Source: an uncultured Butyrivibrio sp. (GTDB lineage Bacteria; Bacillota; Clostridia; Lachnospirales; Lachnospiraceae). Taken from it: a stretch of 64,000 bases of DNA. The translations under genes and the position numbers were made by a program. The stretch is from NCBI RefSeq assembly GCF_947169445.1, contig NZ_CAMVPU010000009.1, forward strand, positions 1 through 64,000. The letters are read 5' to 3'. Positions 1-8,635 of the stretch are shown here, in pieces. Under the pieces are notes generated by a model, which was given only the letters and a program-made list of their open reading frames with translations, was not told the origin of the DNA and ran no database searches. How positions within the stretch are numbered: the first letter of the stretch is position 1; each line of letters opens with the position of its first letter.

Positions 1-68
1 GAGTCCAGGATAAAAGATTTTGCCCTTTTGAGGCTAAAAAATTTTCACAACAACAACTTACAGGATTA

Positions 69-1433
69 TTAGTTTTTAAAGCTGTGTACCGGAGCGGGAA
101 TACGGCCACCGCGATTTACAAAGGCATCACAGGAGAATCCATTAACCGGCATAATTGGTGCATAGCCAAGAAGTCCGCCAAATTCTACTGTCTCGCCAAC
201 GCCCTTTCCTATTACAGGAATCAAACGTACAGCAGTTGTCTTCTGGTTGATCATTCCAATTGCCATTTCATCAGCAATAATACCGGCAATTGTCGTATCC
301 TTAGTATCTCCGGGAATGGCGATCATATCAAGGCCAACAGAACATACACAGGTCATTGCTTCAAGCTTTTCCAAAGTTAGGGCTCCTGCTTCAACAGCAT
401 TTATCATACCCTGATCTTCGCTGACAGGAATGAAGGCGCCGGATAGGCCTCCTACATAAGATGAAGCCATTACTCCGCCTTTTTTGACCTGGTCATTTAA
501 AAGAGCCAGTGCTGCGGTTGTTCCAGGAGCACCTGCGTGCTCAACACCAATTTCATGAAGAATGTCTGCTACGCTATCTCCTATAGCAGGAGTAGGTGCA
601 AGAGAAAGATCAATAATTCCAAAAGGAACTCCAAGCCTTTCTGATGCTTCTTTTGCAACAAGCTGACCTACTCTCGTAACCTTGAAAGCAGTCTTTTTGA
701 TCGTCTCGCAGAGAACTTCAAAATTCTCTCCTCTTACCTTTTCAAGAGCTGTCTTAACAACTCCGGGGCCGGATACACCGACATTTATGATCTTATCGGC
801 TTCTGTAACACCGTGGAAAGCTCCGGCCATAAATGGGTTATCATCAGGAGCATTACAGAATATTACAAGCTTTGCACAGCCAAGGGAATCATTCTCTTTG
901 GTTGCCATGGCAGTCTCTTTTACAATTGAGCCCATAAGACGAACCGCATCCATGTTGATTCCGGTCTTGGTAGAGCCTACATTTATGGAAGAACAGACAA
1001 CATCAGTTGTAGAAAGAGCCAATGGAATTGACTCAATAAGAAGCTTATCGGCTTGTGTCATACCCTTACTTACAAGAGCAGAATATCCGCCGATAAAGTT
1101 AACGCCAACCTTCTTGGCAACCTTATCAAGAGTCTGTGCTATAGTGGCAAAATCCTCTTTTGTCCTGCAGGCAGCTCCTCCTACAAGAGCTATAGGAGTT
1201 ACAGATATTCTCTTATTTACAATAGGGATTCCAAACTCTCTTGAAATCTGATCACCGGTCTTAACCAGATCCTTAGCTGCTTCATAAATCTTATCATATA
1301 TATTTTTATTGAGTTGATCCAAATCGGATGTAATACAGTCCAGAAGACTGATACCAAGAGTAATGGTCCTGACATCCAGATTTTCTTTCTCAATCATTTC
1401 ATTGGTTTCAACTACTTCTGTAACATTTATCAT
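69..1433 (-). CDS. UPF0210 (DUF711) PFL-like family protein
   Basis: A 454-residue soluble protein, full length for the UPF0210/DUF711 family. These proteins resemble the pyruvate formate-lyase fold but have no established reaction. Conserved glycine-rich blocks are visible: GVSGPGVVKTAL near residue 218, GAPGTTAALALL near 301, and GFSCDAFVNRGGRIPAP close to the C-terminus. No signal peptide or membrane segment is seen. The start is supported by AGGAG nine bases before the ATG. It lies 54 bases downstream of the small ACT-domain gene and shares its promoter at 1807-1835. This ACT/UPF0210 pairing is a common bacterial arrangement and suggests ligand-responsive control by the ACT partner, which is inference. 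Family call is firm; function unknown. Confidence 0.93.
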   Translation of the reverse strand: MINVTEVVETNEMIEKENLDVRTITLGISLLDCITSDLDQLNKNIYDKIYEAAKDLVKTGDQISREFGIPIVNKRISVTPIALVGGAACRTKEDFATIAQTLDKVAKKVGVNFIGGYSALVSKGMTQADKLLIESIPLALSTTDVVCSSINVGSTKTGINMDAVRLMGSIVKETAMATKENDSLGCAKLVIFCNAPDDNPFMAGAFHGVTEADKIINVGVSGPGVVKTALEKVRGENFEVLCETIKKTAFKVTRVGQLVAKEASERLGVPFGIIDLSLAPTPAIGDSVADILHEIGVEHAGAPGTTAALALLNDQVKKGGVMASSYVGGLSGAFIPVSEDQGMINAVEAGALTLEKLEAMTCVCSVGLDMIAIPGDTKDTTIAGIIADEMAIGMINQKTTAVRLIPVIGKGVGETVEFGGLLGYAPIMPVNGFSCDAFVNRGGRIPAPVHSFKN

Positions 1434-1487
1434 TATGATGATCTCCTATCATATTGTAGCTATTCGTTCAATTGTATCCGCGCATCA

Positions 1488-1760
1488 TCAGATTCTATGC
1501 ATGGAATCAAAGATTTCTTCTCGCTGACATTTGATGACCACGCCTATATTCTGGCCCAGTGCATCGAGGTCATCAGCAACTGTATTGAAATCCTTGACTG
1601 TAGCTGACATGTCTACGATCATCATCATATTAAAATAGCCACTTACAATAGTTTGGGAAATGTCGAGAATGTTAATACCGGAATCTGCAAGATAGGTGCA
1701 TACCTTGGCGATAATGCCAACTGTGTCTTTGCCAACAACTGTGATAATAGTCTTATTCAT
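1488..1760 (-). CDS. ACT domain protein, UPF0237 family
   Basis: A 90-residue protein made of one ACT domain, opening with the typical MNKTIITVVGKDTVGIIAKV strand-loop-helix. This matches the UPF0237 family, related to the GcvR-type regulators. ACT domains usually bind amino acids or other small ligands and dimerise. The start has a strong ribosome site, GGGAGG, six bases before the ATG. It is the first gene of a two-gene operon with the UPF0210 gene and sits directly behind a near-consensus promoter. It probably senses a small molecule for its partner; the ligand cannot be read from the sequence. Confidence 0.92.
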   Translation of the reverse strand: MNKTIITVVGKDTVGIIAKVCTYLADSGINILDISQTIVSGYFNMMMIVDMSATVKDFNTVADDLDALGQNIGVVIKCQREEIFDSMHRI

Positions 1761-1806
1761 AATTGCCTCCCGCTAAAGCATCATATGTGATTACTCATTT
1801 CCTTCA

Positions 1807-1835
1807 AAATTAGCAACATATTAGGGAAATGTCAA
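1807..1835 (-). promoter_or_regulatory. Sigma-A type promoter for the ACT-UPF0210 operon
   Basis: Reading the minus strand, TTGACA (1835-1830) is followed after exactly 17 bases by TAATTT (1812-1807). The -35 is perfect and the -10 is near consensus. It lies about 50 bases upstream of the ACT gene start. Confidence 0.75.
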
Positions 1836-1917
1836 CCTGATTTTTATTGGCCTCGCAGACGTTCCCAGTTTTTTTCGTTTATCTGCTCACGTTTCCTCGC
1901 GGGATTTTTGAAACCAT

Positions 1918-2370
1918 TCAACTTATAATAAATACTGTATCTGCTGCGTACTGGGCCTGTTCCTCTGTAAAACCAGCTCCGTACTGACTTGATAGTATAT
2001 CGATGAGATCATCTTTAGTCAGAGGCTTTACTCTAAGGTAGATTTCAGCTGTTCTGACAGCCTGTTCATTCCAATCAACAAGGCCATCTCCCTCAAGCTT
2101 GTCTATGGCATAGGTTGCCTCTTCATTGCTATAGCCGTTTCCATTTTTGCTTGTAAGCTGATCATAGAGGGCTTGTCTGGAAAAGTTCATATATTGAAGG
2201 AGACGCTTTGCTGTTTTGAATGCGTTTTGTTGGCCTATTGTAGCGACGGTTTCGGTATCTGAGGTACCTCCAGCAGCATATGTGGTCCGTGTATAGGGTG
2301 AAAACGCGATAAGAATAATAACTATCGCAAGAGAAATGATTATTCTTTGAGTATTAATTCTATGCATCAT
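1918..2370 (-). CDS. Secreted protein with two Ltp-type repeats
   Basis: About 150 residues. An N-terminal hydrophobic signal (IIISLAIVIILIAF) is followed by a probable signal peptidase I site after TTYA. The mature part carries two tandem repeats of the 'host cell surface-exposed lipoprotein' (Ltp) type: FSRQALYDQL...GYSNEEATYAID and LTKDDLIDILSSQYGAGFTE with EEQAQYAADTV. There is no cysteine lipobox, so it is probably secreted and not lipid-anchored. Start chosen at the ATG at 2370, which has AGAGG about seven bases upstream; an in-frame ATG at 2385 is possible. In phage TP-J34 an Ltp lipoprotein with such repeats mediates superinfection exclusion; any such role here is speculation. It appears monocistronic. 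Confidence 0.8.
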   Translation of the reverse strand: MMHRINTQRIIISLAIVIILIAFSPYTRTTYAAGGTSDTETVATIGQQNAFKTAKRLLQYMNFSRQALYDQLTSKNGNGYSNEEATYAIDKLEGDGLVDWNEQAVRTAEIYLRVKPLTKDDLIDILSSQYGAGFTEEQAQYAADTVFIIS

Positions 2371-2564
2371 TTTAGAACCTCTCATAATAGCCCCGGATTG
2401 TATTCCTTAATCTCCCTTAAAGATTCCAACAATGCACTTAATTCATTCGCATTTAAAATGCTATCCTCTTCTTGAATATAGCATATGAATAATAGTCAAA
2501 TTGTTAATGAACAATAAACTTTAAATAAACAATACAAAAAACATATTAGTAATAATCTTTCATA

Positions 2565-2602
2565 GAAAAAGCCCTATTGTCAGAAAAGGCAATAAGGCTT
2601 TT
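2565..2602 (-). terminator. Rho-independent terminator after the histidine phosphatase gene
   Basis: A 13-bp stem with one G-U pair (AAAAGCC.TATTG type) and a 10-base loop, followed on the minus strand by a run of Ts. It begins just past the stop codon of the gene ending at 2609. Confidence 0.75.
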
Positions 2603-2608
2603 GCTTTT

Positions 2609-3148
2609 TTAAGCTGGAAAAACATATTTCTTTATCTCACAGTTTTTTATTCCACAGGATGAGAATTCTTCGTTATCCATCTCTCTGAAATAGGACTCAA
2701 CAATTCGAACAATGCCGTTATGCGCTACAAGAATTATCTCTCTGTCATCATTCTTGATATCGTCCAGAAGGTTGTATATTCTCTGGGCCATCTGAAGCAT
2801 TGATTCACCGGTGCCAAAGCGGCTTGCCATGTCCTTTTTGGCTTCATGGAACTGTGCACCGTCTCTTGGAGTAGACTCATATATTCCAAAATTCTGCTCT
2901 ATTACCCTTGGTTCGACCTGCATTGGAATACCGGTAATTTCCGAAATATGTCTTGCAGTTTCTTTGGCACGTACAAGGGGCGATGTCAGGATTACATCTG
3001 CTGTAATTCCCATTTCAAGAATCTTCTTTCCTGTCTCAATAGCATGCTCATGCCCTTTTTGCGTAAGCTCAATATCTGTTGCTCCGCATATCTTATTTTC
3101 TACATTCCAAACAGTCTCGCCATGCCTGATAAAATAAAAATGATCCAT
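2609..3148 (-). CDS. Histidine phosphatase family protein (phosphoglycerate mutase-like)
   Basis: A 179-residue soluble enzyme of the histidine phosphatase superfamily. It opens with FYFIRHGETVWN, which holds the phosphate-accepting RHG motif. The second catalytic histidine is in ILVAHNGIVRIVESYF near the C-terminus. Such proteins dephosphorylate sugar phosphates, nucleotides such as alpha-ribazole-P, or phosphoglycerate; nothing here decides between them. The start was placed at the ATG at 3148 because GGGAGAAG lies seven to eight bases upstream. A longer reading from GTG at 3205 lacks a clear ribosome site and adds residues before the RHG strand that the family does not have. It ends in a terminator. 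Confidence 0.88.
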   Translation of the reverse strand: MDHFYFIRHGETVWNVENKICGATDIELTQKGHEHAIETGKKILEMGITADVILTSPLVRAKETARHISEITGIPMQVEPRVIEQNFGIYESTPRDGAQFHEAKKDMASRFGTGESMLQMAQRIYNLLDDIKNDDREIILVAHNGIVRIVESYFREMDNEEFSSCGIKNCEIKKYVFPA

Positions 3149-3267
3149 TCGTCTTCTCCCGATTATCTCACAATCATCTATTAATCTTCTTAATCCATTT
3201 TCCACTTCTTAACCGAATTACGCAAACTACGCATTTGATAAACTGGTCAATTCGAAGCATAATATCT

Positions 3268-3828
3268 TCATGAAATCTTTTTTACGTCCTTAAATTTCAT
3301 CATAGACAAATACTCGTATAATTTCTTCTCAACCAGTTCCCTGTTTTTATTATAGAAATAAGCGACATGCTCAGCATTTTTACCGGCAATTTCAAAATCA
3401 GCCTCACTTATAACGCCCTGCTCCAATGCCTCTTCAAGCTCCGAATTATCTATGATGGCAGCCTGTCCCTTTTGATTAATTACCACATCCAAAAACAGAT
3501 CATAAAATAAAGCATCCCCATTTTCAAAGACTTCATTCTTTTTAGTAATATCAATATATATTTGAAAGAGCCTCTCTTCATAAAACATCGCCGTAACTAC
3601 AAAATTCCCATCCTTAGGAGCCAGCTCAAGCCACTCATACCCTTTATCCGCAATGCAAAGTCTGCCCTCGTCTGTATCCACTTCATCAGGTACGCCAATC
3701 CCTGTAAAAGTTATCAGGCCGATTCCTCCATCAAAAAGCTCGTCTTTATGATAACTACAGGTAAAGTCCCTGTCTGCATCGCTGTACCATTCTCTTCTAT
3801 CTAAATTCTTTATTTTTACTTCAAGCAT
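3268..3828 (-). CDS. DUF402 domain protein
   Basis: A 186-residue protein with the DUF402 core: a beta-rich region (GYEWLELAPKDGNFVVTAMF), then YDLFLDVVINQKG and a C-terminal helix with EEALEQGVISEADFEIA. Family members include nucleoside tri/diphosphatases (Ntdp of Staphylococcus) and FomD-type hydrolases that use divalent metals and acidic residues. The conserved acidic positions (D..LDVV) are present, so a phosphohydrolase is plausible but the substrate is unknown. GGGAG precedes the ATG by about ten bases. It sits 119 bases upstream of the histidine phosphatase on the same strand and may be co-transcribed. Confidence 0.82.
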   Translation of the reverse strand: MLEVKIKNLDRREWYSDADRDFTCSYHKDELFDGGIGLITFTGIGVPDEVDTDEGRLCIADKGYEWLELAPKDGNFVVTAMFYEERLFQIYIDITKKNEVFENGDALFYDLFLDVVINQKGQAAIIDNSELEEALEQGVISEADFEIAGKNAEHVAYFYNKNRELVEKKLYEYLSMMKFKDVKKIS

Positions 3829-3954
3829 AAATTTATTTCTCCCAAGTACATATTCTCACGAAGTGTGCGCTAAGTAGGCATTTTGGCCCAAACAGCAATT
3901 ACTATCTTACTACATATCAAGTCAAAGAAAAATCTTTTTTGTGACAGAAATGCA

Positions 3955-3982
3955 TTAAGAAAAACACTTCAAATGTTATAAT
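3955..3982 (+). promoter_or_regulatory. Possible promoter of the aldo/keto reductase gene
   Basis: A perfect -10 TATAAT (3977-3982) lies about 85 bases before the ATG at 4068. The best -35 at the correct distance is TTAAGA (3955-3960, 16-base spacer), which is weak. Confidence 0.4.
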
Positions 3983-4067
3983 ATTTTGACAGAGGCCAAA
4001 GGCGCATAATCTTTGAAAGTTAAGCTTTTTATGATAAACAAAAAAAACAGAAAAATGGAGGATTCTC

Positions 4068-5054
4068 ATGTATACTGCCAATGAAAAAAGATATGAAAAA
4101 ATGAAATATAACAGATGTGGGAAAAGCGGATTACTTCTTCCGGCACTGTCCCTAGGACTTTGGCATAATTTCGGAGATACCGGAGTTTATGCCAATATGG
4201 AGGAGATGCTCTTTACCGCGTTTGACAATGGTATTACTCATTTTGATCTTGCCAATAATTATGGTCCAAAGCCGGGAAGTGCAGAAGCAAATTTTGGCAA
4301 AATATTAAAAGAACATCTTTCATCATACCGCGACGAACTGATCATATCCACTAAAGCGGGCTACGATATGTGGGAAGGACCTTATGGCAACTTCGGAAGC
4401 AGAAAATATCTCATAGCAAGTCTTGATCAGTCCCTTAAGAGAATGGGTCTTGATTATGTTGATATCTTTTACCATCACAGAATGGATCCCGAAACACCAC
4501 TTGAAGAAACCATGGGCGCTCTTGAGCAGATAGTCAGAAGCGGAAAAGCACTGTATGTGGGCCTTTCCAACTATAATGGAGATACTCTTAGAAAGGCTAC
4601 TGCCATTTTGGAAGAACGTCATGTTCCATTCATTATTAATCAGAATCGTTACAATATATTGGATAGAACCATTGAAAATAATGGCTTAAAGAAAGCTTCT
4701 CATGATCTCGGAAAGGGCATAATCTGCTTCTCTCCTCTTGCACAGGGAATGCTGACCGATCGTTATATAAATGGCATTCCTCAGGATAGCAGAGTTCGCA
4801 CTGACGGAAGATTCCTTCATGAAGACCAGGTAGAAGCACAGATAGAAAGAAGCAAAAAACTTAATGACATCGCAGCAAAGCGCGGCCAGACTCTTGCTGA
4901 AATGGCTCTTTCATGGCTTCTTCGCGATGAGGATATCACTTCAGTAATAATCGGTGCTTCCAAGCCCTCACAGATACTTGATAACGTAAAAGCAATTGAA
5001 AATCTTACTTTCACAGATGAAGAATTAAAAGAGATTGATGAGCTAAGTAAGTAA
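4068..5054 (+). CDS. gpr: Aldo/keto reductase, Gpr/YghZ type (L-glyceraldehyde 3-phosphate reductase)
   Basis: A 328-residue NADPH-dependent aldo/keto reductase closely following E. coli YghZ (Gpr), which reduces L-glyceraldehyde 3-phosphate and methylglyoxal. Family landmarks: CGKSGLLLPALSLGLWHNFG, GITHFDLANNYGPKPGSAE (catalytic Asp and Tyr), LIISTKAGYDMW (Lys), VDIFYHHRMDPETPLEET (His), and a C-terminal cofactor region with SVIIGASKPSQI. The N-terminal extension before MKYNRCGKSG is also found in YghZ, supporting the ATG at 4068, which has GGAGG seven bases upstream. It stands alone on the plus strand and converges on the response-regulator gene with only about ten bases between stops. Likely a detoxifying or general aldehyde reductase. 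Confidence 0.92.
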   Translation: MYTANEKRYEKMKYNRCGKSGLLLPALSLGLWHNFGDTGVYANMEEMLFTAFDNGITHFDLANNYGPKPGSAEANFGKILKEHLSSYRDELIISTKAGYDMWEGPYGNFGSRKYLIASLDQSLKRMGLDYVDIFYHHRMDPETPLEETMGALEQIVRSGKALYVGLSNYNGDTLRKATAILEERHVPFIINQNRYNILDRTIENNGLKKASHDLGKGIICFSPLAQGMLTDRYINGIPQDSRVRTDGRFLHEDQVEAQIERSKKLNDIAAKRGQTLAEMALSWLLRDEDITSVIIGASKPSQILDNVKAIENLTFTDEELKEIDELSK

Positions 5055-5064
5055 ACAAAATTTT

Positions 5065-5841
5065 CTAAACCACTTTAGAACTGGCATCATTAGCATTAAC
5101 ATAATCAGAATAGCTCATTCCTGCATACTTTTTAAAGCATCTGCCAAAATAGTTAGGATCCGGTATTCCAACTTCAGCAGCTGCCTGATACATTTTTAGT
5201 TTATTCTTGGCTATATCCATAGCCTTGGTCATTCTGATGCCGGTGAGATACTCAATAAAATTCTTGCCGGTATCAGCCTTAAATTTTCTTGACAGATAAC
5301 TTGAACTAAAGCCAAAATGCTGTGCTATGAATGCCAGATTAAGCTTTGAATCATTGTAGTTTTCTTCCACATATCTTTTGATTAGTTCTGTAGAATCCGA
5401 AATATTCTTAGATGCATTCTCGCTTTCATTTTTGCCATCTTCCCAGTAATCAGGCAAGTTATCAAGTCTTCCCTTGGCTCTCTCCAAGACCTCAGTTATT
5501 TCTGCTCTTACCATAGGCTTTAGCATGTATTCAAATACAGGAAGACTTACGCATTTTCTGGCATACTCAAACTCATCATGGGCAGTCATGATTATAATTA
5601 TAAGATTCGGATACCGCTCGGTAACTGTCTGAGTAAATTCTATTCCATTCATAAAGGGCATGGATATATCAACAAAAGCAATATCGGGTCTTATATCATC
5701 GATAATATTAATGGCCTCGATTCCGCTGGCAGCTTCTCCCGAAACCACCATATTAAGATTATCCCAGTCAATAGAAGCTCTCATCAGCTTTCTTGCAGAT
5801 TCTTCATCGTCAATTATCATAACTCTGTATTTTCTGTTCAT
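5065..5841 (-). CDS. Response regulator with AraC-type DNA-binding domain (YesN family)
   Basis: A 258-residue regulator. Residues 1-120 form a receiver: acidic pair in VMIIDDEESARKL, phospho-acceptor Asp in IAFVDISMPFMNG, and the conserved Lys in EYMLKPMVRAE. After a linker, the last 100 residues form an AraC helix-turn-helix pair (LAFIAQHFGFSSSYLSRKF; AAEVGIPDPNYFGRCFKKY). The start at 5841 has GGAGGG six to seven bases upstream; a longer in-frame reading adds 13 non-conserved residues. The cognate YesM-type kinase lies 48 bases upstream in the same operon, and a sugar ABC importer follows on the far side of it. By analogy with YesMN systems, it probably activates that importer in response to an extracellular sugar. 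Confidence 0.92.
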   Translation of the reverse strand: MNRKYRVMIIDDEESARKLMRASIDWDNLNMVVSGEAASGIEAINIIDDIRPDIAFVDISMPFMNGIEFTQTVTERYPNLIIIIMTAHDEFEYARKCVSLPVFEYMLKPMVRAEITEVLERAKGRLDNLPDYWEDGKNESENASKNISDSTELIKRYVEENYNDSKLNLAFIAQHFGFSSSYLSRKFKADTGKNFIEYLTGIRMTKAMDIAKNKLKMYQAAAEVGIPDPNYFGRCFKKYAGMSYSDYVNANDASSKVV

Positions 5842-5889
5842 GTTTATCCCTCCAACTTCCAAACTAGGATTAAAAAACATACCACAATG

Positions 5890-7665
5890 TTACAAATATG
5901 CCTGTGCACTAACCCCTATAATAAACTCAATCTGAGTATATTCACCAATCTCACTCTCAATGCGAACTATATCGTCTCTACCTTCAAAAATCCTGATGCG
6001 CTGTATAGTTCCCCAAAGTCCAAAGCTGTCTGCTTCCGATCTGTTTTCATTATTCTCTGTAGAAAGAATATCCCTGATCTCTTCCTGGCTCATGCCCACA
6101 CCGGTATCTCTTACATAAAGGTGCAGTTCATCTCCTATTTTCCTGCTGGATATCCTGATAGTACCGTTTTCACCCTTTTGCCTGATTCCGTGATAAATAC
6201 TGTTCTCCACAAGAGGCTGCAAAATGAGCTTCGGAACCACAATCTGAAGTGTATCCTCAGCAATATCGTACTCGTCGTTTATGATATCCCCATAGCGGAG
6301 TTTCTGAAGTGCCAGATAATCCTTAACAATCCAAACTTCCCTTGATAACGGGATTTCCCTGTCTCCCTTACTTAGGAAATTCCTATAAAAGCTCCCCAAT
6401 GTTTCAAGCGCATCATGAACATTTCCGGCACCTGCATCCAAAGCCATAAAGCCAATTGTTTCTATGGAATTATAAAGAAAATGCGGTTTTATCTGTTCCT
6501 GAAGCACACGCATCTCAGCCCTTTGCAGAGTCTTTTCCTTATCGATAAGCGTATCTATAAGTTCATTTACATGATCGATAAGGCTGTTATAATCTCCCTT
6601 TAGCATCTCCAGCTCAGTAGATGGCATGTCTACATCTATCTTTTCCAGATCACCGGATCTTATATTCTTATCCATGGATGCCGAAAGCTTAAGCACCGGA
6701 TCCGTGATATTCCTTCTGATAAACCCTCCCACAAAGGACGCCATAGCCATAAAAATAAGCAGTAAAACTAATAAAATGTAAACAATTCTAAAAGGTATTC
6801 CTTCCGTTCCATAGGGTGACACCTTCATGACCACTATTGGATAATCACTTACTCTGCTACAGGATAGCAGCATTTTTTCATTATCTATCCTTACATCGGT
6901 AAAAGATATTCCACCAGTCAATAGAGCCGGATCAAAAAGTCTGGCATAGTCACTGTTTCCTGCAAGAAAAGTCCCATCATCACCTATGATACATATATCC
7001 TTATATCCCAGCTGTGCCAACATCTTCTCAAAAACACCTGTAGAGATATTCATCAGCATCAGACCGTTTCTTTCCTGTGAGTCGATATCGTAGATAGCTC
7101 GTCCAATGGTTACAAGTGGCCTGTTATCCAGCTTGGCAGCAACATTGTTACTGTTTAAGGAAACAATAGTACTACCCTTTCCATCATAAATGTCTTTGCG
7201 CCAGGCATCACTGTTCATAAGGTCATAGTCATACTTATATGTAAAACGGTTGGTAGCCACCATTATCATGTCTTCTCTAAATATCATGACGCAGTCCACG
7301 CCTTCCGTAACATTGATAACGTCCATGACGCCATACCTGGCATCATTTATCATTCCAATATCTACGCTCTGCTCATCAGCCCTAAGAAACCTCACAAGTC
7401 GGTCCTCTGTCATGATAATTCTTGATAATTCTTTATACTTTCGAATATCTGAAAAGATATTACTGGATAAGGTTTTAATAACACTTTCAGACTCTCTGTA
7501 TGCATAGTTCTTCTGTTCTTTATCTACAATAAAATAAGTGGAAATCAAAAAAGAAATTGTAACAACAAAAATAAGGCCAAGTATGCCCTTCTTAAGACTT
7601 GAAGATAGAGATACTTTCCCCCTTGGATTATTAACAGATTTACTCAAAGATAACGCCTTCCCCAT
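5890..7665 (-). CDS. Sensor histidine kinase, YesM/LytS type
   Basis: A 591-residue membrane kinase. TM1 is near residues 27-47 (GILGLIFVVTISFLISTYFI), followed by a roughly 240-residue extracytoplasmic sensor of the Cache type, then TM2 near 295-320 and a HAMP segment starting at RRNITDPVLKLS. The histidine kinase domain carries the phospho-accepting His in KPHFLYNSIETIG (about residue 400). The ATPase domain shows the N box PLVENSIYHGI, G1 box DTGVGMS and a FGLWGTIQRI turn. GGGGA precedes the ATG. It is co-transcribed with the AraC-type regulator and neighbours a carbohydrate importer, so it probably senses a carbohydrate outside the cell; the ligand is unknown. Confidence 0.93.
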   Translation of the reverse strand: MGKALSLSKSVNNPRGKVSLSSSLKKGILGLIFVVTISFLISTYFIVDKEQKNYAYRESESVIKTLSSNIFSDIRKYKELSRIIMTEDRLVRFLRADEQSVDIGMINDARYGVMDVINVTEGVDCVMIFREDMIMVATNRFTYKYDYDLMNSDAWRKDIYDGKGSTIVSLNSNNVAAKLDNRPLVTIGRAIYDIDSQERNGLMLMNISTGVFEKMLAQLGYKDICIIGDDGTFLAGNSDYARLFDPALLTGGISFTDVRIDNEKMLLSCSRVSDYPIVVMKVSPYGTEGIPFRIVYILLVLLLIFMAMASFVGGFIRRNITDPVLKLSASMDKNIRSGDLEKIDVDMPSTELEMLKGDYNSLIDHVNELIDTLIDKEKTLQRAEMRVLQEQIKPHFLYNSIETIGFMALDAGAGNVHDALETLGSFYRNFLSKGDREIPLSREVWIVKDYLALQKLRYGDIINDEYDIAEDTLQIVVPKLILQPLVENSIYHGIRQKGENGTIRISSRKIGDELHLYVRDTGVGMSQEEIRDILSTENNENRSEADSFGLWGTIQRIRIFEGRDDIVRIESEIGEYTQIEFIIGVSAQAYL

Positions 7666-7728
7666 TACGTTTTCCCCAAAAACCTTATATGCCCTTAGTT
7701 TACCATATATGTTGTTACTATAAAACCA

Positions 7729-7754
7729 GTAGCCAGCAAAAAAATGCTGGCTAC
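7729..7754 (-). terminator. Terminator of the sugar ABC importer operon
   Basis: A perfect 10-bp stem, GTAGCCAGCA with its complement, around an A6/T6 loop. On the minus strand it is followed by TGGTTTTATAG. It starts 30 bases after the stop codon of the second permease gene. Confidence 0.75.
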
Positions 7755-7784
7755 ATGAGAATATGTTACTGTATTAAATATTTA

Positions 7785-8633
7785 TTATCCCTTTACTGCT
7801 CCCGCTATGAAACTCGCCTGGATCTTACGGCTCAGGAAAAGATATACGATCAGAGTCGGGAATGTGGCAATGACCAGCGCTGCTCCTATCGGCCCCCAGT
7901 CAGTGGTATGCTGGCCGGACAAAGCCTTTATACCAACGGGAAGGGTTCTGTGGGCCGAATCAGAGATGAATACATTTGCAAACATGAATTCATTCCAGCA
8001 CTGCAGGTACGAATAAATACCTACTGTTGAAACCGCCGGTTTCATAAGAGGAAGTATAATCTTGAAAAATGTGCCAAACAGGCCACATCCATCAATTCTA
8101 GCCGCTTCGTCCAGAGCTGTCGGAATCTCTGCCATAAAACCAGTGCAGATAAGAATTGCCATTGAAAGAGCAAAGGCCGAATAAGGGATGATAAGAGTTG
8201 AATACTTATTGAGCCAATGAAGCTTGGACATAACTACATACACAGGGACAATGGAGGCCTGGATAGGAATAGTAAGTCCCAGCATAAAAAATGCATTAGC
8301 CAGACCACTGAATTTCCATCTTATTCTGGTGATTGCATAGCAGGCCATCATGGCAGACATAATAGAAATTGCAATCGCACATGTGGTAACCAGTAAGCTG
8401 TTAAAGAAATACAGCCCCATGTTTCCTGTATGCAAAGCGGTTGTAAAATTGGACCACAACCAGTCATGAGGGAGCCCAATAATATTAGCTCCAAATATTT
8501 CCTCATTTGACTTAAGAGAAAAAGTAAACATAAAGTAAATGGGAAATATATTAATAATCGCCCAAATAATCAGAAATATATCAATCAACAATTTAATTAT
8601 GGGATTTTCTTGTTTTAATTCATTGCTTTCCAT
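7785..8633 (-). CDS. Carbohydrate ABC transporter permease, MalG type
   Basis: A 282-residue membrane permease with six predicted helices, the first at IDIFLIIWAIINIFPIYFMF. The cytoplasmic EAA loop that docks the ATPase is EIPTALDEAARIDGCGLFG with the downstream FFKIILPLMKP. It ends in the typical IQASFIAGAVKG. It pairs with the MalF-type permease encoded two bases upstream and the binding lipoprotein at 9702-11078. No ATPase gene is present, so the importer probably uses a shared MsmX-type ATPase encoded elsewhere. It is the last gene of the operon and is followed by a terminator. Confidence 0.94.
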   Translation of the reverse strand: MESNELKQENPIIKLLIDIFLIIWAIINIFPIYFMFTFSLKSNEEIFGANIIGLPHDWLWSNFTTALHTGNMGLYFFNSLLVTTCAIAISIMSAMMACYAITRIRWKFSGLANAFFMLGLTIPIQASIVPVYVVMSKLHWLNKYSTLIIPYSAFALSMAILICTGFMAEIPTALDEAARIDGCGLFGTFFKIILPLMKPAVSTVGIYSYLQCWNEFMFANVFISDSAHRTLPVGIKALSGQHTTDWGPIGAALVIATFPTLIVYLFLSRKIQASFIAGAVKG

Positions 8634-8635
8634 CT

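Noticed and set aside
682..1251. Plus-strand open frame of 189 codons opposite the UPF0210 gene
   Set aside because: It is the antisense shadow of a strongly conserved family member and has no ribosome site or recognisable domain.
5578..6345. Plus-strand open frame of 255 codons opposite the kinase/regulator genes
   Set aside because: It lies across two clear two-component genes on the other strand, has no family-like motif and no ribosome site.
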